Origin: Pandoraea sp. PE-S2T-3
GTDB lineage: Bacteria; Pseudomonadota; Gammaproteobacteria; Burkholderiales; Burkholderiaceae
DNA length: 64,000 nucleotides
Assembly: GCF_002179965.1 (NCBI RefSeq)
Contig: NZ_NGUQ01000012.1
Location: 1 to 64,000, forward strand
Direction of reading: 5' to 3'
The notes beneath the pieces were generated by a model. It saw nothing but the letters and a program-made list of their open reading frames with translations, did no database searches and was not told the origin of the DNA. Within the stretch, counting starts at the first letter, position 1. Each line of letters begins with the position of its first letter. The translations under genes and the position numbers were made by a program. Shown piece after piece: positions 1 through 8,827 of the stretch.

Positions 1-1
1 T

Positions 2-337
2 AAGAAAGCAGCCGTCAAGAAAGTCGCCGCCAAGAAGCCGGTAGCCAAGAAGGCAGCAGTGAAGAAGGTTGCTGCCAAGAAGCCGGCTGCCAAGCCTGCT
101 GCGAAGAAGGCTGCTGCGAAGAAGCCGGCTGCCAAGAAGCCTGCCGCTGCTGCGAAGAAGCCCGCTGCCAAGCCGGCCGCTAAGCCGGCTGCTGCCAAGA
201 AGCCTGCTGTGAAGAAGGCTGTCGTGAAGAAGGTTGCCAAGCCTGCTGCGGCTCCCGCAGCAGCACCGGCAGCCGCTCCGAAGACGGCACTGAACCCGGC
301 AGCTGCATGGCCGTTCCCGACCGGCAGCCGTCCGTAA
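2..337 (+). CDS. Histone H1-like Lys/Ala-rich DNA-binding protein (5' truncated)
   Basis: The frame is open from the first bases of the window, so the gene starts upstream and only its last 111 codons are present. The visible protein is almost entirely Lys-Lys-Pro-Ala-Ala and Ala-Ala-Lys-Lys repeats. It then has an Ala/Pro stretch and a short non-repetitive end, LNPAAAWPFPTGSRP. Such tails resemble eukaryotic H1 C-termini and are typical of bacterial H1-like nucleoid proteins in Burkholderiales, which bind DNA non-specifically through lysines. A GTG at 59 could be taken as a start, but the same repeat continues upstream of it. Repeat length is expected to vary between strains. Confidence 0.85.
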   Translation, partial: KKAAVKKVAAKKPVAKKAAVKKVAAKKPAAKPAAKKAAAKKPAAKKPAAAAKKPAAKPAAKPAAAKKPAVKKAVVKKVAKPAAAPAAAPAAAPKTALNPAAAWPFPTGSRP

Positions 338-359
338 TTCGAGTGCTGACGCAGGGACC

Positions 360-398
360 AAGACACTTAGGTGTCTTTTGACCGAGTAGTCCTACTCG
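360..398 (+). terminator. Two small hairpins after the histone gene
   Basis: AAGACAC (360-366) pairs with GTGTCTT (371-377) across a 4-base loop and is followed by TT. Immediately after, CGAGTAG (383-389) pairs with CTACTCG (392-398) across only two bases. Together with the next hairpin they form three consecutive stems directly 3' of the histone gene. The first looks like a weak intrinsic terminator; the role of the second is unknown. Confidence 0.45.
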
Positions 399-403
399 AT
401 CAG

Positions 404-441
404 AAACCCGCTGTGACGCGAGTCGCCACAGCGGGTTTTTT
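404..441 (+). terminator. Rho-independent terminator of the histone gene
   Basis: CCCGCTGTG (407-415) pairs with CACAGCGGG (427-435) over an 11-base loop and is followed by six T residues. This is a classical intrinsic terminator in the orientation of the histone gene, which ends 70 bases upstream. Confidence 0.85.
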
Positions 442-480
442 CATGGGCGAACGAACAGCGAGTGTGTGAGTGCAGAAATG

Positions 481-505
481 CAAACGGGCGACCTGTGGTC
501 GCCCG
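481..505 (-). terminator. Possible terminator of the minus-strand lipoprotein gene
   Basis: CGGGCGACC (485-493) and GGTCGCCCG (497-505) form a 9-bp stem with a TGT loop. Read on the minus strand it is followed by TTTGCATTTC, a weak T-rich tail, about 70 bases past the lipoprotein stop. Confidence 0.5.
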
Positions 506-574
506 CTGCATGGACTTGAATTGCGCTCAGAGCGTCGTGGTGGCGCTCGCGAGTCTTGCCGTCTTCCTGATGCC

Positions 575-1054
575 TTAGTGCGTCACGCGCGTCACACCGC
601 CGCTCGAGAGCAGGCGTACGCGCTGGCCCGGCTGGAACGCATCGTCGGCATCCTGCGTGATGGCACGCAACTCACCGTTGTCGAGTCGCACGGTGATCTC
701 CAGCCCCGCCTTCTTGCTCATGCGGTTCTCGACGGCTTGCCCGGCAACTGCGCCGAGCAGACCGCCGATGATGCCCGTGGCAATCGAGCCGCGACCGCCA
801 CCGATGGCGCTGCCACCGATCGCACCCAGTGCGCCGCCGCCGACAACACCGAGCACGCCCGGATCGCCGTTGCTGCTATCGATCGTCACCGGACGAACCG
901 ATTCGACCGTGCCCATGCGAACGACTTGTTCGCGTTGTGCCTGGCGGCTGTTGTAGACGCTTGCGGAATTGCTCGGGCCGAACGCCGTGCAGGCGGACAG
1001 CATGAGCGATGCCGTGACGGTGAGAACTACGAGCGGTGTGGTCAGTCGTGCCAT
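575..1054 (-). CDS. Glycine-zipper outer membrane lipoprotein (SlyB/17-kDa antigen family)
   Basis: Predicted 159-residue lipoprotein. The chosen ATG (1054) gives a short signal peptide with hydrophobic core and lipobox ending LSAC, so Cys is the lipidated residue; AGGAT lies just upstream on the minus strand. Longer in-frame starts would put 35 poorly hydrophobic residues before the signal and are unlikely. The middle carries Gly-rich repeats (GGGALGAIGGSAIGG), the glycine zipper typical of the 17-kDa surface antigen/SlyB family. The C-terminal half is a small beta-rich domain. These proteins sit in the outer membrane and are linked to envelope integrity; the exact role here is unknown. It follows the PfkB kinase stop by 16 bases and is probably cotranscribed. 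Confidence 0.85.
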   Translation of the reverse strand: MARLTTPLVVLTVTASLMLSACTAFGPSNSASVYNSRQAQREQVVRMGTVESVRPVTIDSSNGDPGVLGVVGGGALGAIGGSAIGGGRGSIATGIIGGLLGAVAGQAVENRMSKKAGLEITVRLDNGELRAITQDADDAFQPGQRVRLLSSGGVTRVTH

Positions 1055-1070
1055 CGTTAATATCCTGAAA

Positions 1071-2006
1071 TCATTCGAAGCGGTGGCCGAACGCTTCTTC
1101 ATATTGCGCGTCGATGTCGGCGCGCGTCGGTGCATAGGTCTGCGGGCCCTGCTCGGCAATCTTGAGCGAACCCATCAGGCTGGCCAGTCGGCCAGTGGTC
1201 GGCCAGTCGAGACCCTTTTCGATGCCATAGAGCAACCCGCCACGGAACGCGTCGCCGCATCCGGTCGGATCGACGACTCGCTTGGCTTTCACAGCAGGAA
1301 TGTCGTGCTGCTCACCGCCGGCGAAGATCAGGGCCCCGTGTTCTCCGCGCGTGACGATCAGTGCCTCGACTCGCGACTGGAGGTCTTCCAGCGACCAACC
1401 GGTCTTGGAGGCGAGGAGCTTGGCTTCGTAGTCGTTGACCGCCAGATAAGTGGCAAGTTCCACGATGCGGCGCAGTGTCTCGGACGAGAGAATCGGCAGG
1501 CCCTGGCCCGGATCGAACACGAACGGGACGCCGGCGGCGGCAAACCCTTCGGCGTGCGCAAGCATCGCATCGGGGCCATCGGGTGCCACGATGCCGAGCG
1601 TCGCGCCCTTCACGTCGCTCACGTGGTTTTGTGCCGAGAACATCATCGCGCCCGGGTGGAAGGCCGTGATCTGGTTGTTATCCAGATCGGTGGTGATCAT
1701 CGCGTTGGCCGTCATGCTGTCGGGCACCGTGCGCACGAACTCGGTGGTCATGCCGAGCGAGCTGAAGCGCTCGAGGTAGGCGCCGCCGTCTTCGCCGACC
1801 GTGGCCATCACCGTGGGCGAGCCGCCGAGCAGATGCAGGCTGTAGCCGATGTTGCCCGCGCAGCCGCCGAAGTTGCGGCGCATGGTCGGCACCAGGAAGC
1901 TCACGTTCAGGATGTGCACCTGGTCGGGCAGGATGTGCTCGCCGAAGCGGCCTTCGAACGTCATGATGTTGTCGTAGGCGAGCGAGCCGCAGATCACGGT
2001 AGTCAC
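1071..2006 (-). CDS. PfkB-family carbohydrate/nucleoside kinase
   Basis: A 311-residue ribokinase-fold protein. The N-terminus has the substrate-side glycine motif (RNFGGCAGNIGYSLHLLGG), and the C-terminus has the PfkB signature 2, DPTGCGDAFRGGLLYG. The Asp of GCGDAF is the expected catalytic base and the adjacent Gly residues form the anion hole. Burkholderiales homologues are usually called carbohydrate kinase or adenosine kinase. Sequence alone does not settle the substrate, but overall form and length fit the adenosine kinase-like branch. It lies between tpx and the glycine-zipper lipoprotein, all on the minus strand. Confidence 0.85.
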   Translation of the reverse strand: MTTVICGSLAYDNIMTFEGRFGEHILPDQVHILNVSFLVPTMRRNFGGCAGNIGYSLHLLGGSPTVMATVGEDGGAYLERFSSLGMTTEFVRTVPDSMTANAMITTDLDNNQITAFHPGAMMFSAQNHVSDVKGATLGIVAPDGPDAMLAHAEGFAAAGVPFVFDPGQGLPILSSETLRRIVELATYLAVNDYEAKLLASKTGWSLEDLQSRVEALIVTRGEHGALIFAGGEQHDIPAVKAKRVVDPTGCGDAFRGGLLYGIEKGLDWPTTGRLASLMGSLKIAEQGPQTYAPTRADIDAQYEEAFGHRFE

Positions 2007-2064
2007 GAGATGATTCCTTGCTAGTAGTCAGAGGGGCACGGCGGCACGGCAGCCGGACGGCAAT

Positions 2065-2133
2065 GTGCCGGCGCAGGCGCCGGCACGGGTCATGCAATTG
2101 GCCATCACGGATGATGGCCGGTGAACTACCGGC
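2065..2133. repeat. Three hairpins between tpx and the PfkB kinase gene
   Basis: GTGCCGGCGC (2065-2074) and GCGCCGGCAC (2077-2086) are a perfect 10-bp inverted repeat with a two-base spacer. GGCCATCA (2100-2107) pairs with TGATGGCC (2112-2119). A shorter CCGGT/ACCGG stem abuts the tpx stop. No T tract follows on the minus strand, so they are more likely mRNA-stabilising or Rho-related structures than intrinsic terminators. Confidence 0.5.
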
Positions 2134-2634
2134 TTACGCCAGCGCAGCCAGTGCGGCGTCGTAGTTCGGTTCGTTCTTGATCTCGGGCACGAGTTCGGCG
2201 TGCACGACGCGGTTCTCGGCATCGAGCACCACCACGGCGCGGGCGCTCACGCCGGCGAGCGGGCCGGTCGTGATAGCGACGCCGTAGTCCTTCAGGAACT
2301 CACGGCCGCGCATGGTCGAGAGCGTGACGACGTTGTTCAGGCCTTCGGTCGCGCAGAAGCGGCTCATGGCGAACGGCAGGTCGGCCGAGATCACGAGCAC
2401 GACAGTGTTCTCAAGCTTGCCGGCGGCTTCGTTGAACTTGCGGGTCGAGGTGGCGCAGGTCGGCGTGTCGAGGCTCGGCACGATGTTCAGAACCTTGCGT
2501 TTGCCCGCGAAGTCGTCGAGCGTGACGTCCTGCAATTTGGCATTGACCAGCTTGAGCGCCGGTGCAGTTTGCCCTTTTTGCGGGAACTGGCCGTCGACTT
2601 CGATGGGGTTGCCCCCGAGGGTGACTTGGGACAT
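2134..2634 (-). CDS. tpx: Thiol peroxidase Tpx (atypical 2-Cys peroxiredoxin)
   Basis: A 166-residue peroxiredoxin of normal Tpx length. The active-site motif [11 protein letters not shown] places the peroxidatic Cys at residue 60, and SRFCATE supplies the resolving Cys at 94, the spacing expected for intramolecular disulfide formation. Tpx reduces organic hydroperoxides and H2O2 using thioredoxin. A clear AGGAG lies 8 bases upstream of the ATG at 2634. It is 33 bases downstream of the zinc-ribbon protein stop, so it probably shares its transcript. Confidence 0.97.
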   Translation of the reverse strand: MSQVTLGGNPIEVDGQFPQKGQTAPALKLVNAKLQDVTLDDFAGKRKVLNIVPSLDTPTCATSTRKFNEAAGKLENTVVLVISADLPFAMSRFCATEGLNNVVTLSTMRGREFLKDYGVAITTGPLAGVSARAVVVLDAENRVVHAELVPEIKNEPNYDAALAALA

Positions 2635-2667
2635 TGATATCTCCTAGTGTTGAGTGCGGCAGCGCTA

Positions 2668-3732
2668 TCAGGGATAAAACGCGAGTACCCGATAGTTACT
2701 GGCAAGCGCTGCTTGCGCCGACAATCGTAACCGAATCGTGCGTTCGTTGTGCGGTGCAAGGCCCGCATCGCGCAACGCGCCGTCGGCAACATAATCGCCC
2801 GCAGCAAAAACGCGTCGCACGACCGGCTTGCCGTCGATATCCGAGAGCGTGAGTTCGAGCGATGGCCACGCGACGGCGTGACCGGCATCGTTGCGCATGA
2901 ACACGGTCAGCGTCATCGGCACACTGTCGGCCGGGACGGTAGCGTCTGCCGAGGCGTCGCTCGCGGCGGCGATGGTCGCAGCTGTCGCGGTGTCGGCAAC
3001 GCCGTTGTTATTGGTCGCGTCGGGGGCGCTGCTGTCGTCGGTCACCAGCGTGACGCTCGAGAGTTGCAGCATGTCCGGCTGACGTGCGGGCGCGATGGCG
3101 ATGTGCAGCGGCCGTCCGACGGTGGCGAACGCGTCGCGCAGCGCGGGGAAGCGGTCGACGAGCGCCGCGCGTTCGATCCAAGCCCACTGCGCGAGCAGGC
3201 CGATGACCGCCAGCGTGATCAGCACGCGCCAGATGACGCGGGCGGCACCCGGCGGCTTTTCGGCAGGTGCGATGGCCGATGCGCCCGCGAGCTTTGCGCT
3301 GGCCGGTATCGCCGTTGGTGCAGGTAATACGGTGGGATCGTCGTCGATATAGCGGCCCGGGCCGTGCTGCATCTGCGCACGGCTCTCGTCGGGGGTGCCG
3401 AGCAGTGCTGCGATGGCCGTAGGCGTCAGCATCTCGGGCACGGACATGCGTGCTGCCGAGGCTTCGCTTTCGATATCGTCAGCGCTCGTGGTGTCGGCGG
3501 GTTCGTTGGCGGCACCGTCGCTCGCTGCCGCGCTCGAGTCTGATGCTGCCGAAATGGCCTCGTCGTCTCCCTCTCCCGGCGGTTCACAGAGATACGCGCG
3601 CCCGTCGAACACTTCACGGCAGTGGCCGCAGCGCACCAGGCCGTCGCGCAGCTTGAGCTGGTCGGCGACGACGCGAAAGACTGTGTGGCAGTGAGGGCAG
3701 CGGGTAGCCAGAACGCGCGGGGATAGGGTCAT
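2668..3732 (-). CDS. Zinc-ribbon, DUF3426 domain protein (membrane anchored)
   Basis: A 354-residue protein. Residues about 10-45 form a zinc ribbon of the MJ0042 type with two CxxC pairs (CPHC and CGHC). A long acidic/Ala-rich linker follows, then one transmembrane segment near residues 165-185 (VLITLAVIGLLAQWAWI). The C-terminal DUF3426 domain (about 210-354) is predicted outside the cytoplasmic membrane. Such proteins commonly follow prmA in betaproteobacteria, as here (24 bases after it), but their function is not established. Confidence 0.85.
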   Translation of the reverse strand: MTLSPRVLATRCPHCHTVFRVVADQLKLRDGLVRCGHCREVFDGRAYLCEPPGEGDDEAISAASDSSAAASDGAANEPADTTSADDIESEASAARMSVPEMLTPTAIAALLGTPDESRAQMQHGPGRYIDDDPTVLPAPTAIPASAKLAGASAIAPAEKPPGAARVIWRVLITLAVIGLLAQWAWIERAALVDRFPALRDAFATVGRPLHIAIAPARQPDMLQLSSVTLVTDDSSAPDATNNNGVADTATAATIAAASDASADATVPADSVPMTLTVFMRNDAGHAVAWPSLELTLSDIDGKPVVRRVFAAGDYVADGALRDAGLAPHNERTIRLRLSAQAALASNYRVLAFYP

Positions 3733-3756
3733 GGGACTCGGCGCGTTGTGAGCGCT

Positions 3757-4650
3757 TTAACTGGCGGCCTGCCCGTGCAGGCAGACCCAGCCGTCGTGTG
3801 CGCGCCAGACCGACATCTTCATATAGGGCGCGTAAGCGGCGATCACCTCGTCGGCCTGCCGCTCCAGCACGCCCGAGAGCGCGAGCCGGCCACCGGGTGC
3901 CACACGCGAGGTGAGCATCGACGCGAGCAGCTTGAGCGGATTCGACAGGATGTTGGCGACCACGATGTTGAACTGACCGTCGCGCAGATCGTCGGGCAGG
4001 CCGTATTCGACCGGCGCGTGATTGCGCTCGCTGTTATAGCGTGCCGACTCGACCGCCTGCGGATCGATGTCGATGCCGACAACCGGATCGGCACCGCACT
4101 TGCGCGCAAGAATGGCCAGAATGCCCGAGCCGCAACCGTAATCGAGCAGCGACTGCCCGGCTTGCACGTGTTGCTCAAGCCATTCCATGCACAAACGCGT
4201 GGTCGGATGGCTGCCGGTGCCGAACGCAAGGCCCGGATCGAGTTCGAGAATGAGGGCGTCGGCATCGGGCGCATCGTGCCACGACGGCACGACCCAGATG
4301 CGCTCGCCGATCTGCATCGGCTCGAATTGCGATTGCGTCAGACGCACCCAGTCCTGATCTTCGACGTCGCGCACCGTGAAGGCCGGCGACTCGGACAGGT
4401 TGAGTTCGTTGACGGCCGCCGCGAGCAGCACGGCGGCGTCCTGATCTTCCCCCACCAGCGCGACCACGCGCGAGCGCTGCCACGCGGTGTCCGGCGGGGT
4501 GAGACCCGGCTCGCCGAACATCGGTTGCTCGTCGGGGGTGTCGGCATCCGCGTCTTCCACGGAGACCGACAGGACACCCAGGTCGATCAGGGTGTCCGAC
4601 AGGGCCTCAGCTTGTGCGCGGGCAACTTCCACGACGAGTTCACGATACAT
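3757..4650 (-). CDS. prmA: Ribosomal protein L11 methyltransferase
   Basis: A 297-residue class I SAM-dependent methyltransferase with the full PrmA layout. The N-terminal substrate-binding domain is residues 1-100, followed by a short linker and the catalytic domain. SAM motif I is [14 protein letters not shown], the acidic motif II is [14 protein letters not shown], and the NILSNPL stretch matches the conserved PrmA NxxxxPL motif. It trimethylates ribosomal protein L11. It lies 41 bases after accC in the same direction, a common order in proteobacteria. Confidence 0.96.
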   Translation of the reverse strand: MYRELVVEVARAQAEALSDTLIDLGVLSVSVEDADADTPDEQPMFGEPGLTPPDTAWQRSRVVALVGEDQDAAVLLAAAVNELNLSESPAFTVRDVEDQDWVRLTQSQFEPMQIGERIWVVPSWHDAPDADALILELDPGLAFGTGSHPTTRLCMEWLEQHVQAGQSLLDYGCGSGILAILARKCGADPVVGIDIDPQAVESARYNSERNHAPVEYGLPDDLRDGQFNIVVANILSNPLKLLASMLTSRVAPGGRLALSGVLERQADEVIAAYAPYMKMSVWRAHDGWVCLHGQAAS

Positions 4651-4691
4651 AGGGCGAGGACTTCCTTACAGATGAACGGCTAAAAAACGGC

Positions 4692-6056
4692 TTAATTACC
4701 GCCGACGGCAGACTTCTGCGCCAGCTTGTGTTCCAGATAGTGAATGCTCGTGCCGCCTTCGACGAACTTGGCGTCGAGCATCATTTCCCGGTGCAGCGGA
4801 ATGTTGGTCTGGATACCTTCGATCACGATTTCCGACAGCGCCACACGCATGCGGCGGATGGCCTGGTCGCGCGTGGCGCCGTAGGCGATCAGCTTGCCGA
4901 TCATCGAGTCGTAGTTCGACGGCACGAAGTAACCGTTGTAAGCATGCGAGTCGACGCGAATGCCCGGGCCGCCGGGCATGTGCCAGGCGGTGATGCGGCC
5001 CGGTGACGGCGTGAACTTGTACGGATCTTCGGCGTTGATACGGCATTCGATCGCGTGACCCTGGAACTGGATGTCGCGCTGACGCAGAGCGAGCTTCTCG
5101 CCGGCCGCGATGCGGATCTGTTCCTGCACGATGTCCACGCCCGTGATCATTTCGGTCACCGGGTGTTCGACCTGCACGCGCGTGTTCATTTCGATGAAGT
5201 AGAACTCACCGTTTTCGAACAGGAATTCGAACGTGCCGGCACCGACGTAGCCCATCTTCTTGCAGGCGTCGGCGCAACGATCGCCAATGCGCTCGATCAG
5301 ACGGCGCGCAATCAGCGGTGCGGTGGCTTCTTCGATCACCTTCTGGTGGCGGCGCTGCATGGAGCAGTCACGCTCGCCCAGCCAGATGGCGTTCTTGTGC
5401 TTGTCGGCGAGCACCTGGATTTCAATATGGCGCGGGTTCTCGAGGAACTTCTCCATATAGACTTCCGGGTTGTTGAACGCCCGGCCGGCTTCTTCGCGCG
5501 TCATGTTGACCGCGTTCACGAGCGCCGCTTCCGTGTGCACCACGCGCATGCCGCGACCACCGCCGCCGCCTGCTGCCTTGATGATCACCGGATAGCCGAT
5601 CTGGCGTGCAATGCGCACGATTTCCTTCGGATCGTCGGCGGGCAATGCGCCTTCCGAACCCGGTACGCAGGGCACGCCGGTCTTGATCATGGTCTGCTTG
5701 GCCGAAACCTTGTCGCCCATCAGGCGAATGGTGTCGGGGCGCGGGCCGATGAAGGTGAAGCCCGATTGCTCGACGCGCTCGGCGAAGTCGGCGTTCTCGG
5801 AGAGGAAACCATAGCCCGGGTGGATGGCCTGAGCGTCGGTGACCTCGGCGGCGCTGATGAGCGCCGGCATGTTCAGGTAGCTGAGCTGCGACGGGGCCGG
5901 GCCGATACACACGGCTTCGTCGGCGAGCTTGACGTACTTGGCTTCCTTGTCGGCTTCGGAATAGACGACAACGGTCTTGATGCCCAATTCCTTGCACGCA
6001 CGCTGGATGCGCAGAGCAATTTCGCCGCGATTGGCGATGAGGATTTTTTCAAACAT
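4692..6056 (-). CDS. accC: Acetyl-CoA carboxylase, biotin carboxylase subunit
   Basis: A 454-residue biotin carboxylase, normal length. The ATP-grasp glycine-rich loop [14 protein letters not shown] and the catalytic [14 protein letters not shown] segment are present, followed by the C-terminal biotin carboxylase domain. It carboxylates the biotin on AccB with ATP and bicarbonate, the first half-reaction of malonyl-CoA synthesis. The ATG at 6056 has an AGGAC ribosome-binding site. It lies 106 bases after accB on the same strand, the standard bacterial pairing. Confidence 0.98.
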   Translation of the reverse strand: MFEKILIANRGEIALRIQRACKELGIKTVVVYSEADKEAKYVKLADEAVCIGPAPSQLSYLNMPALISAAEVTDAQAIHPGYGFLSENADFAERVEQSGFTFIGPRPDTIRLMGDKVSAKQTMIKTGVPCVPGSEGALPADDPKEIVRIARQIGYPVIIKAAGGGGGRGMRVVHTEAALVNAVNMTREEAGRAFNNPEVYMEKFLENPRHIEIQVLADKHKNAIWLGERDCSMQRRHQKVIEEATAPLIARRLIERIGDRCADACKKMGYVGAGTFEFLFENGEFYFIEMNTRVQVEHPVTEMITGVDIVQEQIRIAAGEKLALRQRDIQFQGHAIECRINAEDPYKFTPSPGRITAWHMPGGPGIRVDSHAYNGYFVPSNYDSMIGKLIAYGATRDQAIRRMRVALSEIVIEGIQTNIPLHREMMLDAKFVEGGTSIHYLEHKLAQKSAVGGN

Positions 6057-6162
6057 TTTGTGCAGTCCTGCCCGTAGGGGTAAGGAGCGGGGCCGGACAC
6101 CCGGCGGTGCGGTGCGGGTGAGCCGCAGTCCGCAACAACGCGTGCGCGTCCGGCAACTGGCT

Positions 6163-6624
6163 TTAGCCGATCACGAACAGCGGCTGACCGTATTCCACAG
6201 CCTGACCGTTCTCGACGAGGATTTCCTTGATCACGCCGGCTTTGTCCGACTCGATCTCATTGAGCAGCTTCATCGCTTCGATGATGCACAGCGTCTGGCC
6301 TTCCTTGACCGAGTCGCCCACTTGCGCGAACGCGTCGGCGCCCGGCGACGGGGCACGGTAGAACGTACCGACCATCGGCGAGGTCACGATATGACCTTGC
6401 GGCACAGCCGGTGCCACCGGCGCGACGGGGGCCGTCGGGATGCCGGCGGGACCTTGCGCACTCATTTGCGGGGCGACCGGCATGGCCATCTGCATCGGGG
6501 CGGCGATCAGTTGCGGCGGTGCCTTGACGATGCGGACCTTGCCTTCGCCTTCGGTGACTTCGAGTTCGGAAATACCCGATTCGGCCACGAGGTCGATCAA
6601 CGTCTTGAGTTTGCGCAAATCCAT
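6163..6624 (-). CDS. accB: Acetyl-CoA carboxylase biotin carboxyl carrier protein
   Basis: A 153-residue BCCP. The N-terminal helical part is followed by a Pro/Ala/Met-rich flexible linker (about 35-78) and a biotinyl domain carrying EAMKL, with biotinylated Lys at about residue 119. The ATG at 6624 was chosen because AAGGAG stands 8 bases upstream and it gives the usual [12 protein letters not shown] start; the frame is open further upstream without a comparable site. It carries carboxybiotin between AccC and AccAD. Confidence 0.97.
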   Translation of the reverse strand: MDLRKLKTLIDLVAESGISELEVTEGEGKVRIVKAPPQLIAAPMQMAMPVAPQMSAQGPAGIPTAPVAPVAPAVPQGHIVTSPMVGTFYRAPSPGADAFAQVGDSVKEGQTLCIIEAMKLLNEIESDKAGVIKEILVENGQAVEYGQPLFVIG

Positions 6625-6694
6625 GAAGGAAGCTCCTTGATTCGGTATCGACGCGGGAACAGCGTCCCGCGATGGGAAATAGGGGATGAGAGGA

Positions 6695-7141
6695 CTACCC
6701 GCCGGTGAGCCGGTGCAGGGCAAATTCGAGTGCATAGGTATACCCGCGCCAGCCCAGGCCGCAGATCACACCTTGTGCAATATCGGAAAAATACGAGTGA
6801 TGCCGGAAGGCCTCGCGGGCATGGACGTTCGAGAGGTGAACTTCGACGAACGGGATGCCAACGCCCGCCAGCGCGTCGCGAATTGCCACGCTCGTGTGGG
6901 TATAGGCCGCGGGGTTGATGACGATGAAGTCGATCGATTCACCGCGCGCTGCCTGAATCCGGTCAACCAGTGCGCCTTCGTGATTGGTTTGAAACGTCGC
7001 CAGCTCGGCACCGGCCGCCTGGGCCTGTGCCAGCAAGGCATTGTCGATGTCGGCCAGCGTCGTGCGGCCATACACCGCCGGCTCGCGAGTACCGAGCAGG
7101 TTCAGGTTAGGACCGTGTAGCACGAGAATGCGGTGAGGCAT
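6695..7141 (-). CDS. aroQ: 3-dehydroquinate dehydratase, type II
   Basis: A 148-residue type II dehydroquinase, third step of the shikimate pathway. Visible motifs are [18 protein letters not shown] with the lid Arg/Tyr, [19 protein letters not shown] (the Tyr/Thr active-site loop) and [11 protein letters not shown]. The type I enzyme is unrelated. An alternative ATG six codons upstream (7159) is possible and neither has a good Shine-Dalgarno. It sits just upstream of accB on the same strand. Confidence 0.96.
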   Translation of the reverse strand: MPHRILVLHGPNLNLLGTREPAVYGRTTLADIDNALLAQAQAAGAELATFQTNHEGALVDRIQAARGESIDFIVINPAAYTHTSVAIRDALAGVGIPFVEVHLSNVHAREAFRHHSYFSDIAQGVICGLGWRGYTYALEFALHRLTGG

Positions 7142-7296
7142 CGGCGAATCAAATTTCACGAAATTGGGCGCAATTAAACGCCAGTTGGTGGATTTTGTCC
7201 AGTGGGGCGAAAATCGGCACCGTATTATGCGGGTTTCCGGGGTGTTCGTCCCGACCGCCGCAGGGCCGTCCGTTCGGGCGGCCCGGACAAGCGGGG

Positions 7297-7821
7297 TCAG
7301 ATGAGCGGTTTGAGCGCCGCGCGCACTTCGTCGGAGGTAATCCGGCCGAGTTTCTGATAGTGCATGCGCCCTTGGGCGTCGACCACCACGGTAAACGGCA
7401 GGGCGCCGGCCTTGTTACCCAGCGCCCGCGCCAGATCGGTGCCCGCGTAGCCTGCCACGAGCAGGGGGTAATCGACCTTCACTTTTTGCTCGAAGGCGAT
7501 CATGTTCTGCGCCGTATCGATGCCGATCCCGACGAATTGGACGTTCTTCGCCGCATATTCCTGAGACAAGGCGGCCAATTCCGGCATCTCTTCTACGCAC
7601 GGGCCGCACCACGGTGCCCAGAAGTTGATGACGAGCGTCTTGCCGCGCCATTGCGATACCGGCTGTTCGGTGCCGGTCAGATCGGGCAGCCGGGTCGCGA
7701 GCAGTTGGGCGACGGCGGCGTCGGACGTGTCCGCGGCTTGCTGATTGCGGTGACCGAGCCAGAAGCCGGCCCCGAGCCCCACGAGCGCCAGTACCACCAG
7801 GATGACGATGCGTTTTGTCAT
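7297..7821 (-). CDS. TlpA-family thiol:disulfide oxidoreductase
   Basis: A 174-residue periplasmic thioredoxin-like protein. An N-terminal hydrophobic anchor ([17 protein letters not shown]) is followed by a TlpA/ResA fold with the redox motif WAPWCGPC and the conserved cis-Pro loop (ALPFTVVVD). It probably reduces periplasmic disulfides, for example during cytochrome c maturation, but its partner is not shown here. The ATG at 7821 directly precedes the signal anchor; an upstream in-frame start would add 18 residues with no function visible. It precedes aroQ by 155 bases. Confidence 0.9.
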   Translation of the reverse strand: MTKRIVILVVLALVGLGAGFWLGHRNQQAADTSDAAVAQLLATRLPDLTGTEQPVSQWRGKTLVINFWAPWCGPCVEEMPELAALSQEYAAKNVQFVGIGIDTAQNMIAFEQKVKVDYPLLVAGYAGTDLARALGNKAGALPFTVVVDAQGRMHYQKLGRITSDEVRAALKPLI

Positions 7822-7923
7822 AACGGGAAGGGAAAAATCACGCTGAGTAGACAATAGCCGGGAAACGGCTGACAAATATGGAGAAGATGTGGCGATGTTG
7901 ACGCGATGTGGTGACCTGCCGCG

Positions 7924-8637
7924 TCAGTATTCGCGTTCGTCCGCGCGAGCCTGACCGGGGGTGCCGGTGGCACTGGGCGCCTCGGTTGCCCGCGTCAGCG
8001 TGGCTTGTGCCTCGGCGGCCATCAATGCGCGCAAGCCGTTGGCGTCAGTGCGTGCTGGGCGGCCATTGCCGTCGCTCGTCTTGAGCGCGCCGCGCATGTC
8101 GTCGAGCGAGTAAAGCGACAGGTGCACACCCGCCGGGTCGCCCCGCTGACCGCGTTGGCGCCACAGGAAACTCAGCGTCTCGACCATGCCCCGTCCATTG
8201 AAGTGACGGGACTCGGAGACCTCGTAATCGATCCCCCGGTTCAGGAGGTCGATGGCGACTTCCTTCGGGTTATCGCAAAAAGCCTGCAAGTAGATATCAG
8301 ATAGCGCCGTGGCCGTGCCGTTGTAGACCGCGCCAGCTATATAAGGGCGATAGCGGGCCAGCTCGTCCATGACGTTCAGGGCGGCTTCGCGCAGGTGAGC
8401 CAGCTCGGCAGGTTGCGTGTCCGACATGAATATCTGGACGTACTCGCGCACTTCCGCTTCGATCTGGTCGTTATCCGGCAGCAATTCACCCGCAATGCGA
8501 GTCTCGCCCGTCACCTGTTTCGCTGCCTTGCGCTTGGCGGTGGCATAGTCGGCCCCCTCCTCGGCGATGAGGCGAGCGGCTGCCAGCGCGATTTCTTCGC
8601 GCAGGCGTTGGGCATCGGTCCAGGATTTACGTGTCAT
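7924..8637 (-). CDS. Conserved protein of unknown function, divergent from mpl
   Basis: A 237-residue predicted cytoplasmic protein, no signal or membrane segment. The N-terminal half is helical and charged (MTRKSWTDAQRLREEIA, then an Ala/Lys-rich helix). A central part carries YRPYIAGAVYNGTATALSD and a following acidic stretch, faintly like a nucleotidyltransferase core (G-x2-N/S ... SD), but I cannot confirm a family. The C-terminus is polar and probably disordered. The ATG at 8637 was chosen because residues upstream in the frame lie in the mpl promoter region. Homologues in Burkholderiaceae keep this divergent arrangement with mpl and are sometimes misnamed as a Mur ligase; nothing here supports a ligase. 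Confidence 0.75.
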   Translation of the reverse strand: MTRKSWTDAQRLREEIALAAARLIAEEGADYATAKRKAAKQVTGETRIAGELLPDNDQIEAEVREYVQIFMSDTQPAELAHLREAALNVMDELARYRPYIAGAVYNGTATALSDIYLQAFCDNPKEVAIDLLNRGIDYEVSESRHFNGRGMVETLSFLWRQRGQRGDPAGVHLSLYSLDDMRGALKTSDGNGRPARTDANGLRALMAAEAQATLTRATEAPSATGTPGQARADEREY

Positions 8638-8827
8638 GCGGCCGATGATACCCGAAAGGCGTGTCCGGCCGCCTGCCGGGCGCGGCAAGCGTTTGGGGAC
8701 CCATCCGATGCCTATCCAAGACTGCGCCCGGGCCACCCGCGTCACGTGGCAGGTACAATGTAGCCCTCGGTTATCCGCACTCCCATTTCCCGCACGGGCG
8801 CCGCCCGTCCTCATCAGCTCCCCATCC

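Noticed and set aside
470-1060. 196-codon plus-strand frame over the lipoprotein gene
   Set aside because: It is antisense to a lipoprotein with a good signal peptide and zipper; low-information composition.
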